NCBI GenBank assembly: GCA_021397835.1
Contig: JAJFZO010000407.1
Coordinates: 5,270,001-5,334,000, forward strand
DNA length: 64,000 nucleotides
Origin: Moringa oleifera
Lineage: Eukaryota; Streptophyta; Magnoliopsida; Brassicales; Moringaceae
Direction of reading: 5' to 3'
In this document: positions 23,626-34,334 of the stretch, one piece after another
Position numbering within the stretch: the first letter of the stretch is position 1
Layout: each line of letters begins with the position of its first letter
Notes under the pieces: model-generated
What the model was told of the DNA's origin: nothing
Database searches by the model: none
The model's input: only the letters and a program-made list of their open reading frames with translations
Position numbers and translations under genes: made by a program

Positions 23626-26558
23626 TTGTATACCTGCTTCTTATAAGTCATGCTTATCATGTTACTGGAAAATTGAGCCTTTCATCATTGGGAGTTGGGA
23701 AAAGAGAATCAGTTTGGACCGAGGTATTATATAGGCAGAAGAAATGTTCCTTCTGCTGTATTTTTGGGAAATTTCGTGGTGGTAAATTTTTTCCGTTGCT
23801 GCCATGTTACACTATTTTTGATGTATAGGTAGTTAGCACTGTGAGAGTGACTTAAAAGTGTAACAAGCTCAAATATATTTAGGTTTTAACCTGAGATACA
23901 TTTCTATTTGTTGATTATCTTGTCATCCAACAAGGTTTTGTATTGTTTGTTATTTTTCACTGTGCAGGCTGCCCCTGCTGACCTTGGTATTTTCTATAAA
24001 TTCCTGACATTATTGGGTTGCGGAAGATGCTTCTAGGTAGAAATGTGATATTTACTTGATGTGTTGTGTTGATAGTTGAGATGATGATTATGCAAGGACT
24101 TCTCACTGAACAAGAAAATGGAAAGATGGATCATTTTAACTTTTACCATTGCAGTTTTAATATCATTATACAGGGAACCTCTACGAGGTTAGTGCTATAG
24201 CAGGGAGTGTCTGTGGTGTCTTCTTCTACCTGTCTGCAGTCACTGGTGTGATTGTAAACACCAAAGCTTATATGGACATTGTAAAACCTACATGGATTTT
24301 ATAACTTTTAGATGATGTCAAGTCTGACTCAGAGGTGACAATAGAAGACAAGTCTTAATCGGATAAATAATCACAGGATGGTAAAAGTACATTTCTTCTT
24401 TGTTGCATCTTTAGAATCTAGCATTTACAATATAAATGAGTTCGGGCATTACTCTAGGGCTGGGCCTGCTTAAAGTCTGTTCTTGCTGTTTGGTTTGGGG
24501 ACTTCGTATAAAAACTGGTCATGTTTGAGTTTGGCGAATTTGTTTCAGGGAAGCTTTTAGACACACTTGCAGAGAGGTCCTTGTGAAAAAGTAGCTACGG
24601 CATCTATTCCCTGTTAAAGCTGCTGGGTCAAGCATGTGAGAAGAAAACAATGTCCATTATTTCCGTGATTTGGTTGCCTCCCATCCAATAGTAATATGCT
24701 CCATTTTCGTTTCAATTCAGTGTTGCAGTGCTCGTGTAAAAAAACAAAAATGATTATTTGGATATGTCATCATCTCAACTATAATACGCTCAATGAGGAA
24801 TCTTGACGACAATATGTCGATAAATCCTTTTGCGCCCCGTTCCACGCTGCAGCACTGATTTGAATGGTTAGTTGTTTCAGCTTTGGTGTACCTCTGTTTC
24901 AGAGACAGAACAAATAGGATTCCATAGCATATGTTTGATAGGATCAGCCTCACGCTTCTGTGAAGATCATGATGAACCGCAACCAGAATATTTTTAACAA
25001 AAAGAGAAGAAAACTGAAAATATATCAAGAAAAGAGAATCGTTAACGATGGATACACTTTTTTACTATCGGAAAAGATATCCTTAACATATGCCTACAGC
25101 CAAACAAGCTCTCTTTCAGCTAAGGAGAAGTAAGGTTCCCTTTGAATAGCCAGGGGATTAGAATATGCTGCTCTGCTGAAAGCCGATTAAGACCATCGGA
25201 ACATATAGAACAAGTAAATGTGGCTCTCTTTTTCTTTCTCAGTTCCTTGTTGTTAATCTGAGAGGAAAGCTACTGCACAGATGTGCTCATAAAGCTTAAG
25301 ATTCTTCGAATATAGCATTGTTAAGCTTCAAGGATACTGAAACTCCTGGTGGTCATGGCAAGGAAGTTTGCGACTGAGAGGGTTTCCCTTCAAGATTTCC
25401 ATAATATGAAGAGAACAGCTAGGGAAGATCTTTGGTCATCCTCAAAAAGCAGTCAAGATAGAGAAATGTCACTCTGTGAGGTGATAGTGATGTCCCTGGC
25501 CTATCATTGATTTGCACTTTGCAAGGAATACAGAATCAAACGATGATTCCAGCTTTAAGCACCTTTGTTTGTTACTTTATACTCTACGCATCCCCTTTAG
25601 AGCATGTTACGCTGTTATCGAATATAGATCATGATTGCTTTTACCATTATAAATAGCTATCTTCATGCATATTGGCCTTAGCATATCTGCTTACTACTAA
25701 CCCTCTCAGTATTGATTGCTTGCTTTGTTTTCTCTTCTGTTTGCAGACCTGCTACTGGTCAGGATCAGGTAATCTGCATCCTGAGGTTTGGATCAGCACG
25801 TATGTTGCATCTAGTCCTTGGGATGCAGATTACCTCTTCCTTACTGGCAATATAACACTTGTTTTGACTCTGATGAAGCAAAACATATGCAATTGGAAGA
25901 GGTGCTTCACAATGAAAGAAGACTTCTCTTTTTCTCCCTTCTTTGCTTGTTGATTGTTTTGGTTATGGGTCAATTTCTTCGTTCTTTGGCAGGGCGTTCT
26001 AGAGGTGAGAAAGCTTTATCACCTTGCAACCTCCATAAAAGTTATCAGAAGGAAGCTTTTGATGCTTCTGAGGCAACATGGCATCCCATGAATGAATAAG
26101 GTAAATCGAACTGAGATGATTTTGATCTGTGAAATGGGGTTTAAGCAATTGCCTAGCTTCTGTTTTGTGCATGGAGCTCTTGCATCAGTGCAATTTCACT
26201 TTTCCATGATCTTGTAGTTCTGTGCAGCCTATAACTCAACATAAAAATTGGCCACACAGGAGAAGAATGATGATTGACACAGATATATTTCTTGTAGCCT
26301 CTGCAAATTAACTGAGGCAAGTGTTAAGCTGACCTAAAGCAAAAAGTGTTTCTACATCAAACCCATTCTAGTACTGCAGACAATGAACATGCTCAGCATT
26401 TATTAAGCACAGGAAGTTCCTGGTAAATTTAGGACAAGTTCAGCATTTAAGATAAGGTGAAAAAGAAAATAAAAAGATGGTAAATCTTACAAATGCCCTT
26501 GAGTATCTTACTGAGAAGGAGAGCCTTCGGGCATGACAGAAGTTGTCATATGTGAGTT
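23626..26558. other. 2.9-kb region between the carrier and the dynein light chain gene
   Basis: The left part is the carrier 3' flank and the right part the 3' flank of the minus-strand dynein light chain gene. No known protein family is recognised. A 51-codon ATG frame at 25355-25510 has a fair start context, and a possible acceptor (tttgcag, ending 25746) lies downstream, so a small gene or non-coding transcript is possible. Transcript data would be needed to decide. Confidence 0.4.
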
Positions 26559-27466
26559 CTATGGATTGTCTTTCTTGACAGTATACAGCACTCCGATAGC
26601 CTCTTCTTTGCTTCCGTCTAATTTCTTGCCATCCTTGAATATGAGAAACTCCATCATCTCTATCTGAAAGAAGATGAAACTCCCACATATGTGAGTGATA
26701 CAAGACCCGAAGTCTTTCCCAACCACACAATGCCATGCTGGTCCATAAGCTTCATCGAATTTCTGCTTTAAAAATTTTGTTATTAATAGTATGCGATGCC
26801 TTGAAGATATAAGAATGATAGCAACTGTTCTTTAAGTTTCTATGTTCTATCAGCTAGCCAGTTACCCATCGTGAAGCTTCAAACATTTTTTTGTTTATTA
26901 AGAGTGTTAAAGGTTATGTATGATTGATTGGATGCAGGCTTGTGATATCTCATGATGTACTGCAAAAGGTGAAACTGCAGATCATGACATCACAATTCCG
27001 AAGTCCAGGTATCCTAAGAAATAAAGAAGATAATATTTGTTTATTCCAGGGCTTTATTTCTGATGATAATGTAAAGGCGAAGCTACGGTGATAAGATAGT
27101 GAAGTGACCCTTTGGATCTTTCATTTGCGCTTCCATTTAAAGAAAATTAGCTTTTCTTTTCTTTCCTGGTTTTGATTCACTAAGAACTTCCTTATCACGC
27201 CACCTTTCCCACTAAATTAATCATCGAACAAGGATATTATGAAGATACTAATCTTTATATTGCAGTGAATATTTCTCTTATAAGAAAAGCTAAGCTGCAT
27301 TAGCATATATTCGTTTACTGCAACAGACCTGCTTGATGTAACGAGCAATAGCTTGACAATCAGAGACCTCATGTAGATCAAGTGCCTTGTAAGCCAACTC
27401 CATGACGTGGCTCTGCATCTCCTCTGCCATGTCTGTGTCTGGCAGCACAGCTTTGCCCTCCAACAT
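26559..27466 (-). CDS. dynein light chain, LC8 type
   Basis: Two exons, 27466-27329 and 26762-26559 on the minus strand, join in phase 0 to a 113-residue protein. The first exon starts MLEGKAVLPDTDMAEEMQ and ends ARYIKQ. The second runs KFDEAYGPAWHCVVGKDFGS and on through SFIFFQIEMMEFLIFKDG. These are the classic LC8 blocks: two helices, then the beta strands that form the dimer groove. Plants lack dynein heavy chains, so LC8 proteins here act as dimerising hubs for other partners, including nuclear-pore proteins. After the core there is a C-terminal tail of about 20 residues (KKLDGSKEEAIGVLYTVKKD) beyond the usual 90-residue length. The intron of 566 bp has a clean GT-AG pair. The start is the first ATG of the exon, preceded by a TATA box about 116 bp upstream. 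Confidence 0.92.
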
Positions 27467-27581
27467 CTTGAATAAACCACTAACTTGTTACTCTGTCTTC
27501 ATTTCTCTGGTTGGTTCTTGGGAGAAGCCTGTTAGAGTGAAGAAGAATACGGCTATGCAGAAATGGAAGCCAAGTGATGAT

Positions 27582-27589
27582 ATTTTATA
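27582..27589 (-). promoter_or_regulatory. TATA box of the dynein light chain gene
   Basis: On the minus strand the sequence reads tataaaat, about 116 bp upstream of the ATG at 27466. Spacing fits a leader of about 85 nt. Motif seen; use inferred. Confidence 0.5.
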
Positions 27590-28748
27590 GTCTGACTCTG
27601 ATTCTCAACTTTTGCCTCTTGTGAGAACAGATTTGTACCCTTTAGGAACTGTTAAATCAACACAGTTGTAGCATAAATGTCTCTTTCAGGCACACGGGTA
27701 CCCTCTGAATTGGAGGTTTTAATCACTATGGCCCATAAAAATACTCCTACTGTATTTATACGTCAGATTGTGATTGCTCACTGAGAAACAGAGGGAACGA
27801 TTGCAACACCTCCTTCTCAGCCAGTTTCTCTGCTGGTTGGAAGTGGTCCATAGATGCAGAGACATGACACAATAGTTTGGACAAAAGACTTGGGAAAATT
27901 CAAATCTCTGGTTTTGTGGTTGGTAGTGGCTTTGAATCAAGACAATTCATGGGTCTGGTTAAGAAGCAGATTGTTCAAGCAAAATTGTAATATGAACAAC
28001 CAAACAATTAATATCTGCTTGAACTGACTGTCTGAAACTTTTGGAACTTGAGGAGGAGATTGAAAGGAAGAGATGTGAGATCGCATGGAATTTAAGGCCC
28101 GCTTATATTCTTGTTTAAGAAAGGAAAGAATTTAAGACCAAAACTTTAAGCACAGATATTTTGTTGACTGCAACTGTGATTATATCCAACCAGGAGTTTA
28201 CCTGTTATCTCTCTTCATTCCTCTCTGCAAAAGAAGAAAAACAAGGCCAAAGAATGGAATACCCCGAGAAAATGAGGAATAAGACAGCTGCAGATTCGAA
28301 CAGAATTTGATCACAATATGCAGCAAAGGAAGAACTGAATGAAAAGATTTTATTGTTCCATTAAACCATGAGATGGTGATATAGAAATGTGAATTCAAGA
28401 ACGGAGAACAGCTGAAATAGAAACTTTAAAGGAATCATCTTCCTGCAAGATTACATAATTACTAGCCTTGCTAATCTGTCAATCTTTCTCATAAAAAGAA
28501 ACAGGAGAGATCCCTGTGAAATTACAAGAAGATTTCTTTATCAAGAGCAGCCTACCTAAAAACCTAAAAATTCTTAATAAAGAAGTGGATCCAGAGCAAG
28601 AAAACCATAGTTTACAGGCCCAGAGATTTTCTGGTCTTCCACAGCAAAAGGGATTCTCCTAACCAACATATAAGAAAAGAAAGTCGTAGAAGAAAAGAGG
28701 AAGAAGAATCACAGTTAAATTAAGAAATAAGTAGACGTCCATCTCTAA
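27590..28748. other. intergenic region between the dynein light chain and the MIZ1-like gene
   Basis: Both neighbours are on the minus strand. This stretch therefore holds the dynein light chain promoter and the 3' flank of the MIZ1-like gene. No gene or repeat was recognised. Confidence 0.45.
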
Positions 28749-29492
28749 TCACTTCGGTGATCTAAGCAAGAAAAAGCTGAGTTCTTGGCGGTGGCATTCG
28801 TCTGGGTTAATAAGGTGAAAGGACTCAGAGTCAGAGCTACCCACGACGTGCTCATAATTGGCTCTCATGTACATGATTTCTTCTGAACCAGACAACCCGA
28901 ACCCAGCGGGAATGACCCCTGCCCCGACCGTTATGGACTGCATTATCTTCAGCATCAGGCGGTTCTGATCACTGGGCTTTCTTCTGAGGGCGAAGCCGAG
29001 CTTGCGGCCATTGCAGTACGTGGTCCAGACGGGGACAGAGCGGAGCGGGCAGGAAACAAGGTCGGGTCTCACGGGGCACTCGAGAGCTATTCGGACGAGG
29101 CCGGAGCGCATCTCGTGGAGGAGTTGGTGGGTCGGAATGGAGAGCTCGAGGAGGAGGAACGGCTTGGAGGAGAGTCGGTCGTGTTGGATACAGAACCAGA
29201 TGTGGCCCTTGCGGTGGCCGAAAATGGTGCCGATCACCATGGTCTTTGATGGACGTGCGGGGACTGAGGAGGTGACTTCGTCAGTGGCGACGCAGGTTGC
29301 GGTGGAAGAGGAGGAGGAGGAGGAGGAGGAGTCTTGATCTGGGTTTTTTTGATCTTGGGTTGTGGTGGTCGTCCCACAGAAGTCATCTCTAAGGGAAGTG
29401 CTGAGGCGTTTCTTGGTGCTGGTTGTGGTGGTGCTGGTGCTGGGCGATAGGCAAGGGAGGAGTAATCGACGGAGGGCGTCGATCTTGGTCAT
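28749..29492 (-). CDS. MIZ1-like protein (DUF617 family)
   Basis: This intronless gene encodes 247 residues with a DUF617 (MIZU-KUSSEI 1) domain at about 80-245. MIZ1 itself is needed for root hydrotropism in Arabidopsis and associates with the cytosolic side of the ER; most paralogues, including this type, have no assigned role. Diagnostic blocks are VIGTIFGHRKGHIWFCIQ, LLLELSIPTHQLLHEM, GLVRIALEC, WTTYCNGRKLGFALRR, GAGVIPAG, MYMRANYEHVVGS and FHLINPDE. The first 80 residues are low-complexity, with Thr and Ser runs (encoded by gag/tcc trinucleotide repeats), as usual in the family. The start ATG at 29492 gives MTKIDALRRLLLPCL. The Arabidopsis syntenic counterpart from memory is At2g37880. 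Confidence 0.93.
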   Translation of the reverse strand: MTKIDALRRLLLPCLSPSTSTTTTSTKKRLSTSLRDDFCGTTTTTQDQKNPDQDSSSSSSSSSTATCVATDEVTSSVPARPSKTMVIGTIFGHRKGHIWFCIQHDRLSSKPFLLLELSIPTHQLLHEMRSGLVRIALECPVRPDLVSCPLRSVPVWTTYCNGRKLGFALRRKPSDQNRLMLKIMQSITVGAGVIPAGFGLSGSEEIMYMRANYEHVVGSSDSESFHLINPDECHRQELSFFLLRSPK

Positions 29493-29615
29493 TATTTCTG
29501 TGTTTCGATCATCAATGGAGGAAACAACGAGAAAACAAGAAAGAGAGACAAGGAGAGAGAATCAAGACTCAGGAGAGATTCTGTGGGTGGACTGGCTTTT
29601 GGTACAGAATGTTCA

Positions 29616-29623
29616 GATATATA
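29616..29623 (-). promoter_or_regulatory. TATA box of the MIZ1-like gene
   Basis: On the minus strand the sequence reads tatatatc about 125 bp upstream of the ATG at 29492. It lies downstream of two G-box elements at the normal distance for plant promoters. Motif seen; use inferred. Confidence 0.55.
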
Positions 29624-29733
29624 GAGAAAACGGATACGGAGAGGACGAAGGCGGGAATTGGGATATAGCCGTTAGGACTTTCATTGTTTTGACTTTGGTT
29701 TCGCAGTAGCAGGGGAGACCTTGTCCCCATCAC

Positions 29734-29762
29734 CACGTGGACTAAAGCAAATTCCACGTGTC
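29734..29762. promoter_or_regulatory. pair of G-box/ABRE elements upstream of the MIZ1-like gene
   Basis: Two cacgtg cores lie at 29734-29739 and 29755-29760, 21 bp apart (two helical turns). The second is extended to cacgtgtc, the ABA-response core. They sit about 115-140 bp upstream of the TATA box. Paired ABREs are a known arrangement for bZIP binding in ABA- and drought-responsive promoters. Confidence 0.5.
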
Positions 29763-30087
29763 AGTAAGTTATTGTTTTATGGTTGGTCTATAATTAATTT
29801 TATAATTTAAAATAATTTATTAATAACATTATTAATGAATTTATTAATAACTGATGATACTTAAACGCGGGTTAAAGCAGGCAAAAACCTGAAAAAAGGT
29901 AAGATAACCCTGAAAAGTAATCAACAAATTATTACATCCTTACTAATACAACAGATCTGAGAAATTCACAATTGTGTGCACCTTAAAGACAGAATCCTAA
30001 ATTTTGAGATTTATATACATACACAAAGTCGCAGTTGCTACAGGTATAAATACAGAAAACTTCCATCTAATACTTAAATGGAGCAAC
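29763..30087. other. short intergenic region 3' of the NPF2-type gene
   Basis: The distal promoter of the MIZ1-like gene meets the 3' flank of the NPF2-type gene here. The sequence is AT-rich and has no recognisable gene. Confidence 0.4.
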
Positions 30088-32296
30088 TCATCGTGCTGGA
30101 TCGATCATCTCCTTCTCTTTGGATTCAGAATCTGATTTCTTTACTGATGCAATAATGCCTTCGTTTGACAAGAAACGGCATGCAAAGATGTTGAAATATA
30201 AGATGTTAACCATTCCTATTCCAGCAAAAAAGCAATAGAAGTTCTCCAGTTTGTCCTTGTTAAGGTCTTGACCACCCAACCATGGAGTTCTCCCATGGCT
30301 GCTGGTTGCTTTGTAGGTGATGTTGACGAGAACGGAGTTTAGGTAGCTTGCCATGGACAGGCTGAGGAAGAAGATTGCGCCTGAAACTGTTCTCATGCTG
30401 TGTGGCAACTGGGTTGACAGGAATTCCATGAGAGAAACTGCACCGAATGCTTCAACCAGACCCGATAAGGTAAACTGTGGCAGGAGCAACGTGATGCTCA
30501 TGGGTGACTCGAAGGAATCTTGTTCCAGAGCCAACTGTCGGCGGTGCTTCTCAACGGCGGCGGCTGCTAATGGAGTCAGGATTGACAGCAGGATACCCAT
30601 ATTGATCCTCTGTTGTATCGTCATTCTTTGGTTCTTTCCTGTCCTTTTTCTTGCCTGAGGTACCCAGATGCGCTCGTAAATCAAGATCCATATAGCAAGT
30701 GCAATCATCGATGAGAGGCCCATCCAACCTGGAGGGACTCGGAAGGATCCGATGTCTTTGTTCGTCTGAATTGCTTGAAGCATACCGATGCTACTCTGCT
30801 GGTCCATGGCCATCAGAAATCCAATTCCCGAGAACCAAATAGGCACCATATTCACCAACATCTTCAGTTCTTCCACTCGTTGCAAGCTACATAGCCTCCA
30901 ATCATTCTTGGGGAACCCTTGGTTATCTAACTCAGACTCGTCAGCTATCAAAGCAGCCTTATCAAGGAACTTGAATCTATCAGTATGAGTTAGTTTCGTC
31001 ACCTGTGATGATTCAGGAAGAGAAGGATCGTAAACCAAGGACTCCGAGAAAGTCAGTTTACGCTTTCTACAAGCTGCTGTGATAACTTTGGCCATGTCAA
31101 CGAAGACACTTCCTTGTGGCTCGGCTATTATGTAAGTGGGATAGCCGAAGACGAAGATGGTAATAGAAAGTAAAAGACAGACAGCTGGGATTGCAAAACC
31201 CAGAGTCCAGCTCACATTAGTCTGTATATACACAACCGTTGTTAGAGCAACCACCAGGGCGATTGTGAATGTGAAGTACCACCAGTTAAAGAAACTCTCC
31301 AGTTGGGCTCTTCCTTTCTTGGTGTTGGTGTCAAATTGGTCAGCCCCAAAGGCAATGTTGCAGGGCCTAATGCCACCGGCTCCGAGGGCTAAGAAAGTGA
31401 GACTCATGAGGAGGAGACCCAGCTGCCAATGCTGAGGCTGTGTGCAATTCGGTGGGGTGGAGCAGGCTGGGGGTCTAAACTGAGGTATGCCTGCAGTAAG
31501 GGTCATGAACAACATGCCCTTCAAGGAAACAAGAAAGAAAATTGTCAGCAATTCTCATCCAAGATTCACAGTTGAATATGAATCAACAAAAAATTAAAAA
31601 AAAAAATCCACAGGACATGCTTACAAATGCTATTTATTAGGAACGTTATCAAGGCTTTTACTTCTCACCCTTTCATCTTTTTAGAATTAAACACGAAACG
31701 AAATGAGAAATTTAGGGATAATAAACCAAGATATATATGGTTATGTCAAAGAGCCTGATATCAAATCAAGGTTTAAATGTGGAATGCCATGAATATGAAG
31801 GGTTTAGGAATGAGTTATACTGGTTTACCAGGAGAGATGAAATGGAACCGAAGAGAAGAGTGCGGAACCTGCCCAGGTAAGCATCAGAAATGAAAGCACC
31901 AAGAATGGAGGTGACGTTGGAGGAACCAGACCAAATACTGATCACATTGATCAGAAGAACACCGTCCATGTTGTATTTGGTCTTTAAATAAACCGCTATG
32001 TTGGCCACCAAACTCATTGAAGCCAGTTTCTCGAAGGTCTCGTTTGCTGAAAGGAAAAGAAAGAAGCATGAGAAGATACGAAAACAAAAATATTGGCACA
32101 TCACAAATTACAGGGAAGAAATTAAACGCAAGAGGAAATGATTTGAGAACATGAATTTAAATGAAAGAGAAAGGTTACCGAGGATGTATTTGATGGCTCT
32201 CCATCCTCCGGGTGCTTTCTTGGATTGACGAGGAGAAGGCGAAGGAGGGGATGCGGAGATTTCTTCCGCCGGAGAAGACTCTGATCCAATTTCCAT
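30088..32296 (-). CDS. NRT1/PTR family (NPF) transporter, NPF2-type
   Basis: This is a second proton-coupled NPF transporter, from a different clade than the one at 2129. Three minus-strand exons, 32296-32179, 32046-31829 and 31518-30088, join in frame to 588 residues. Residues 31-50 read GWRAIKYILANETFEKLASM, so the proton-coupling motif is ExxEK with Lys in place of Arg (E42, E45, K46), as is usual in the NPF2 branch. Further family blocks are NVISIWSGSSNVTSILGAFI, GAGGIRPCNIAFGADQFD, FFNWWYFTFT, FKFLDKAALI and LSTQLPHSMRTV. NPF2 members transport nitrate or glucosinolates and other metabolites in plasma membrane or tonoplast; the substrate here is not predictable. Exact subgroup (NPF2.8 to 2.13) is uncertain. 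A 23-residue Ser/Pro-rich N-terminus precedes the core. A TATA box lies 82 bp upstream of the ATG. Confidence 0.92.
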
Positions 32297-32377
32297 CTTC
32301 TCCTTCTCCTCACTCTCCTCCTCCGGTTCTTCTTTTTGTCTCCTTCTCTACGACGATCAGGCTTGCCTTTTTTTATT

Positions 32378-32386
32378 CCTTTTATA
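32378..32386 (-). promoter_or_regulatory. TATA box of the NPF2-type gene
   Basis: On the minus strand the sequence reads tataaaagg, about 82 bp upstream of the ATG at 32296. This is a near-consensus plant TATA box with expected spacing for a leader of about 50 nt. Confidence 0.6.
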
Positions 32387-32789
32387 CGAGTAAGAGATGA
32401 TATATACATTTTTTTGGCCATTAACAATGTAATTTGTTATATCACCGGTTGCAACGGCCACTGATGGACGTTTCAGGGGATGTTCTGTCAGATTCTCTCG
32501 TCATAAGAAAACAATGCTTCCATTTTTGGTTCTCTCAACTGAAACTAATCGTCCCTTAAAGAAAGTCTTGGTTTGTTCCAAAACTGTTTTAAAAGATGAG
32601 ATTTTTGCAATTTCCAGTCACAAACTCCTGTTGGGTACATGTGATGCGATTAGTTCGTCCGATCAAGACATCTAAGAAGTTTACTATCATCAGTTAATAG
32701 GCCAATGTCGAAGGAGAAAACAAGGAAGTTGTCTGACTCAGCCCATAGTCATGTGTTCAGTTGGCAGCCGATTAATTGGTGAAACTCAT

Positions 32790-33520
32790 TCTGTTGTTAA
32801 TTTTTTGGGATCATATCCATGGATAGGATAACTAAAGGGATTAATTCGTTAAATTCATTCTCTACATTTAAAGTTAATTAGATTTATATATCAAATGTTA
32901 TAAATATATAAAAATAATGCATCAAAATAATTAATAATATATATTTTTATTAAAATTATATATTTTATAAATTAATTTATTTTATAGAAATGAAGATAAT
33001 ATATTTTATTTTTAATTAAATTTTATTAATATTATTTAAAATCTATTTTAAATTGAATAATCATACGCATTATTCACTTATTTTTTAAATTTTAATATTA
33101 GATGTAAAATAATATAATATATATTATATATTTAATATTTTAAAACCTGAAAATTATTAATTTAATAAAATTTTATATCTTTTTTATTAATATTTATTAA
33201 ATACGTTAAAATTTTATTTATTTATATTATTTTTAATAAAATAATAAATAAAACTACCTATCAAATTAATTTATATAAAATTTATTAAACTAACCTGCGT
33301 ATAATTTATTTAAAACTCATTAAATTAACTTATTTAAAACTTAATCAAATAACTCATTAATTTAACTTAATAATTAAAATTTATAAATAAAATATTTTTA
33401 AATGAATAACCTTGATCCAACTGTTATTATGAAAAATCTGTTAAATTTTATTATAGACAAAATTTAAACCATAATTTTTATGAGGTGAACCAAACCAATT
33501 CAATGCCCATTACCCATCCC
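32790..33520. repeat. AT-rich interspersed repeat, copy B
   Basis: This block matches copy A at 4250-4900 in word order and orientation. It has aattagatttatatatcaaatg early, then ttattaatttaataaaatttta, then ataataaataaaa and ataaaatttattaaac (all shortened here), and an end region with ttattatgaaaaatctgttaaat that parallels ttactgtaaaaagtccgttaagt in copy A. No coding frame is present. Boundaries are approximate. Confidence 0.5.
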
Positions 33521-34334
33521 AAGACGTGTTCAACAAAATGCCAAATCACCAAATTGGCGTTCAATTTCAAAGTTTGTTGTGTCTAACAAGATGGTAAAGT
33601 AGCTTCACCAATTTGATGTGGTATGGTTGTTGTACCATTCTTTTTTTCAAAAAAAGATATAATTTTTAGTAATTTTATTTAATAAAATATATTTTTAATA
33701 AATAATTTAATATACACATCGTATTATATTATTAAAAATATTTTATCAAAAATTTTAAAAATAAAATTAATATTTAATATATTATTAAATAAAAAACATA
33801 ATTAAAAATTACTTTAAAATTTTAAATTAAAGTAATTATTTTATTATTTTTCAAAAAATAAATAATATTATAAATATTATTTATAATATTATTAAATAAT
33901 AATTATAATTAATTGAGATGAAAAAATTAATATTGAAATATTTTTAAAAAATTATCGGTTTGATGTGTGAGATGGAGATGGCCTAGCACATCTATGAAAA
34001 AGGAAAAACTACGTAAATTTTTACAATCGATTAGAAAGAAAAAGGAAGTTGGTGAAGTACAACACGGAGAATAGAAGAGATCACAACATGAACTTGCCTT
34101 TGCAAATAACAAGCAAGAAAATCACCATTTGCACCAATGCTTGTGATGCTTTCAGATCTAGCAAGTGAAGATTCAGCTGATTAAGGAAAATATTCTTAAG
34201 ATCCCCAACCACAAAAATCTTTGTAAACATCAACTTGATGCTCAATGGATGAACTCATGAAAACATGACAGGAATGAAATGGTTGGAAGAGTTCTATTCT
34301 CCAATCGTATTAAATCAAGCAATCAAGGAAGCCG
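33521..34334. other. AT-rich 3' flank of RETICULATA
   Basis: More AT-rich sequence (about 33650-33950) leads into the 3' flank of the minus-strand RETICULATA gene. No gene is recognised. Confidence 0.4.

Noticed and set aside
25672..25953. Overlapping 93-codon frames near the middle of the carrier to dynein light chain interval
   Set aside because: They overlap each other in different frames and have no recognisable domain. Non-coding transcription is more likely if anything.
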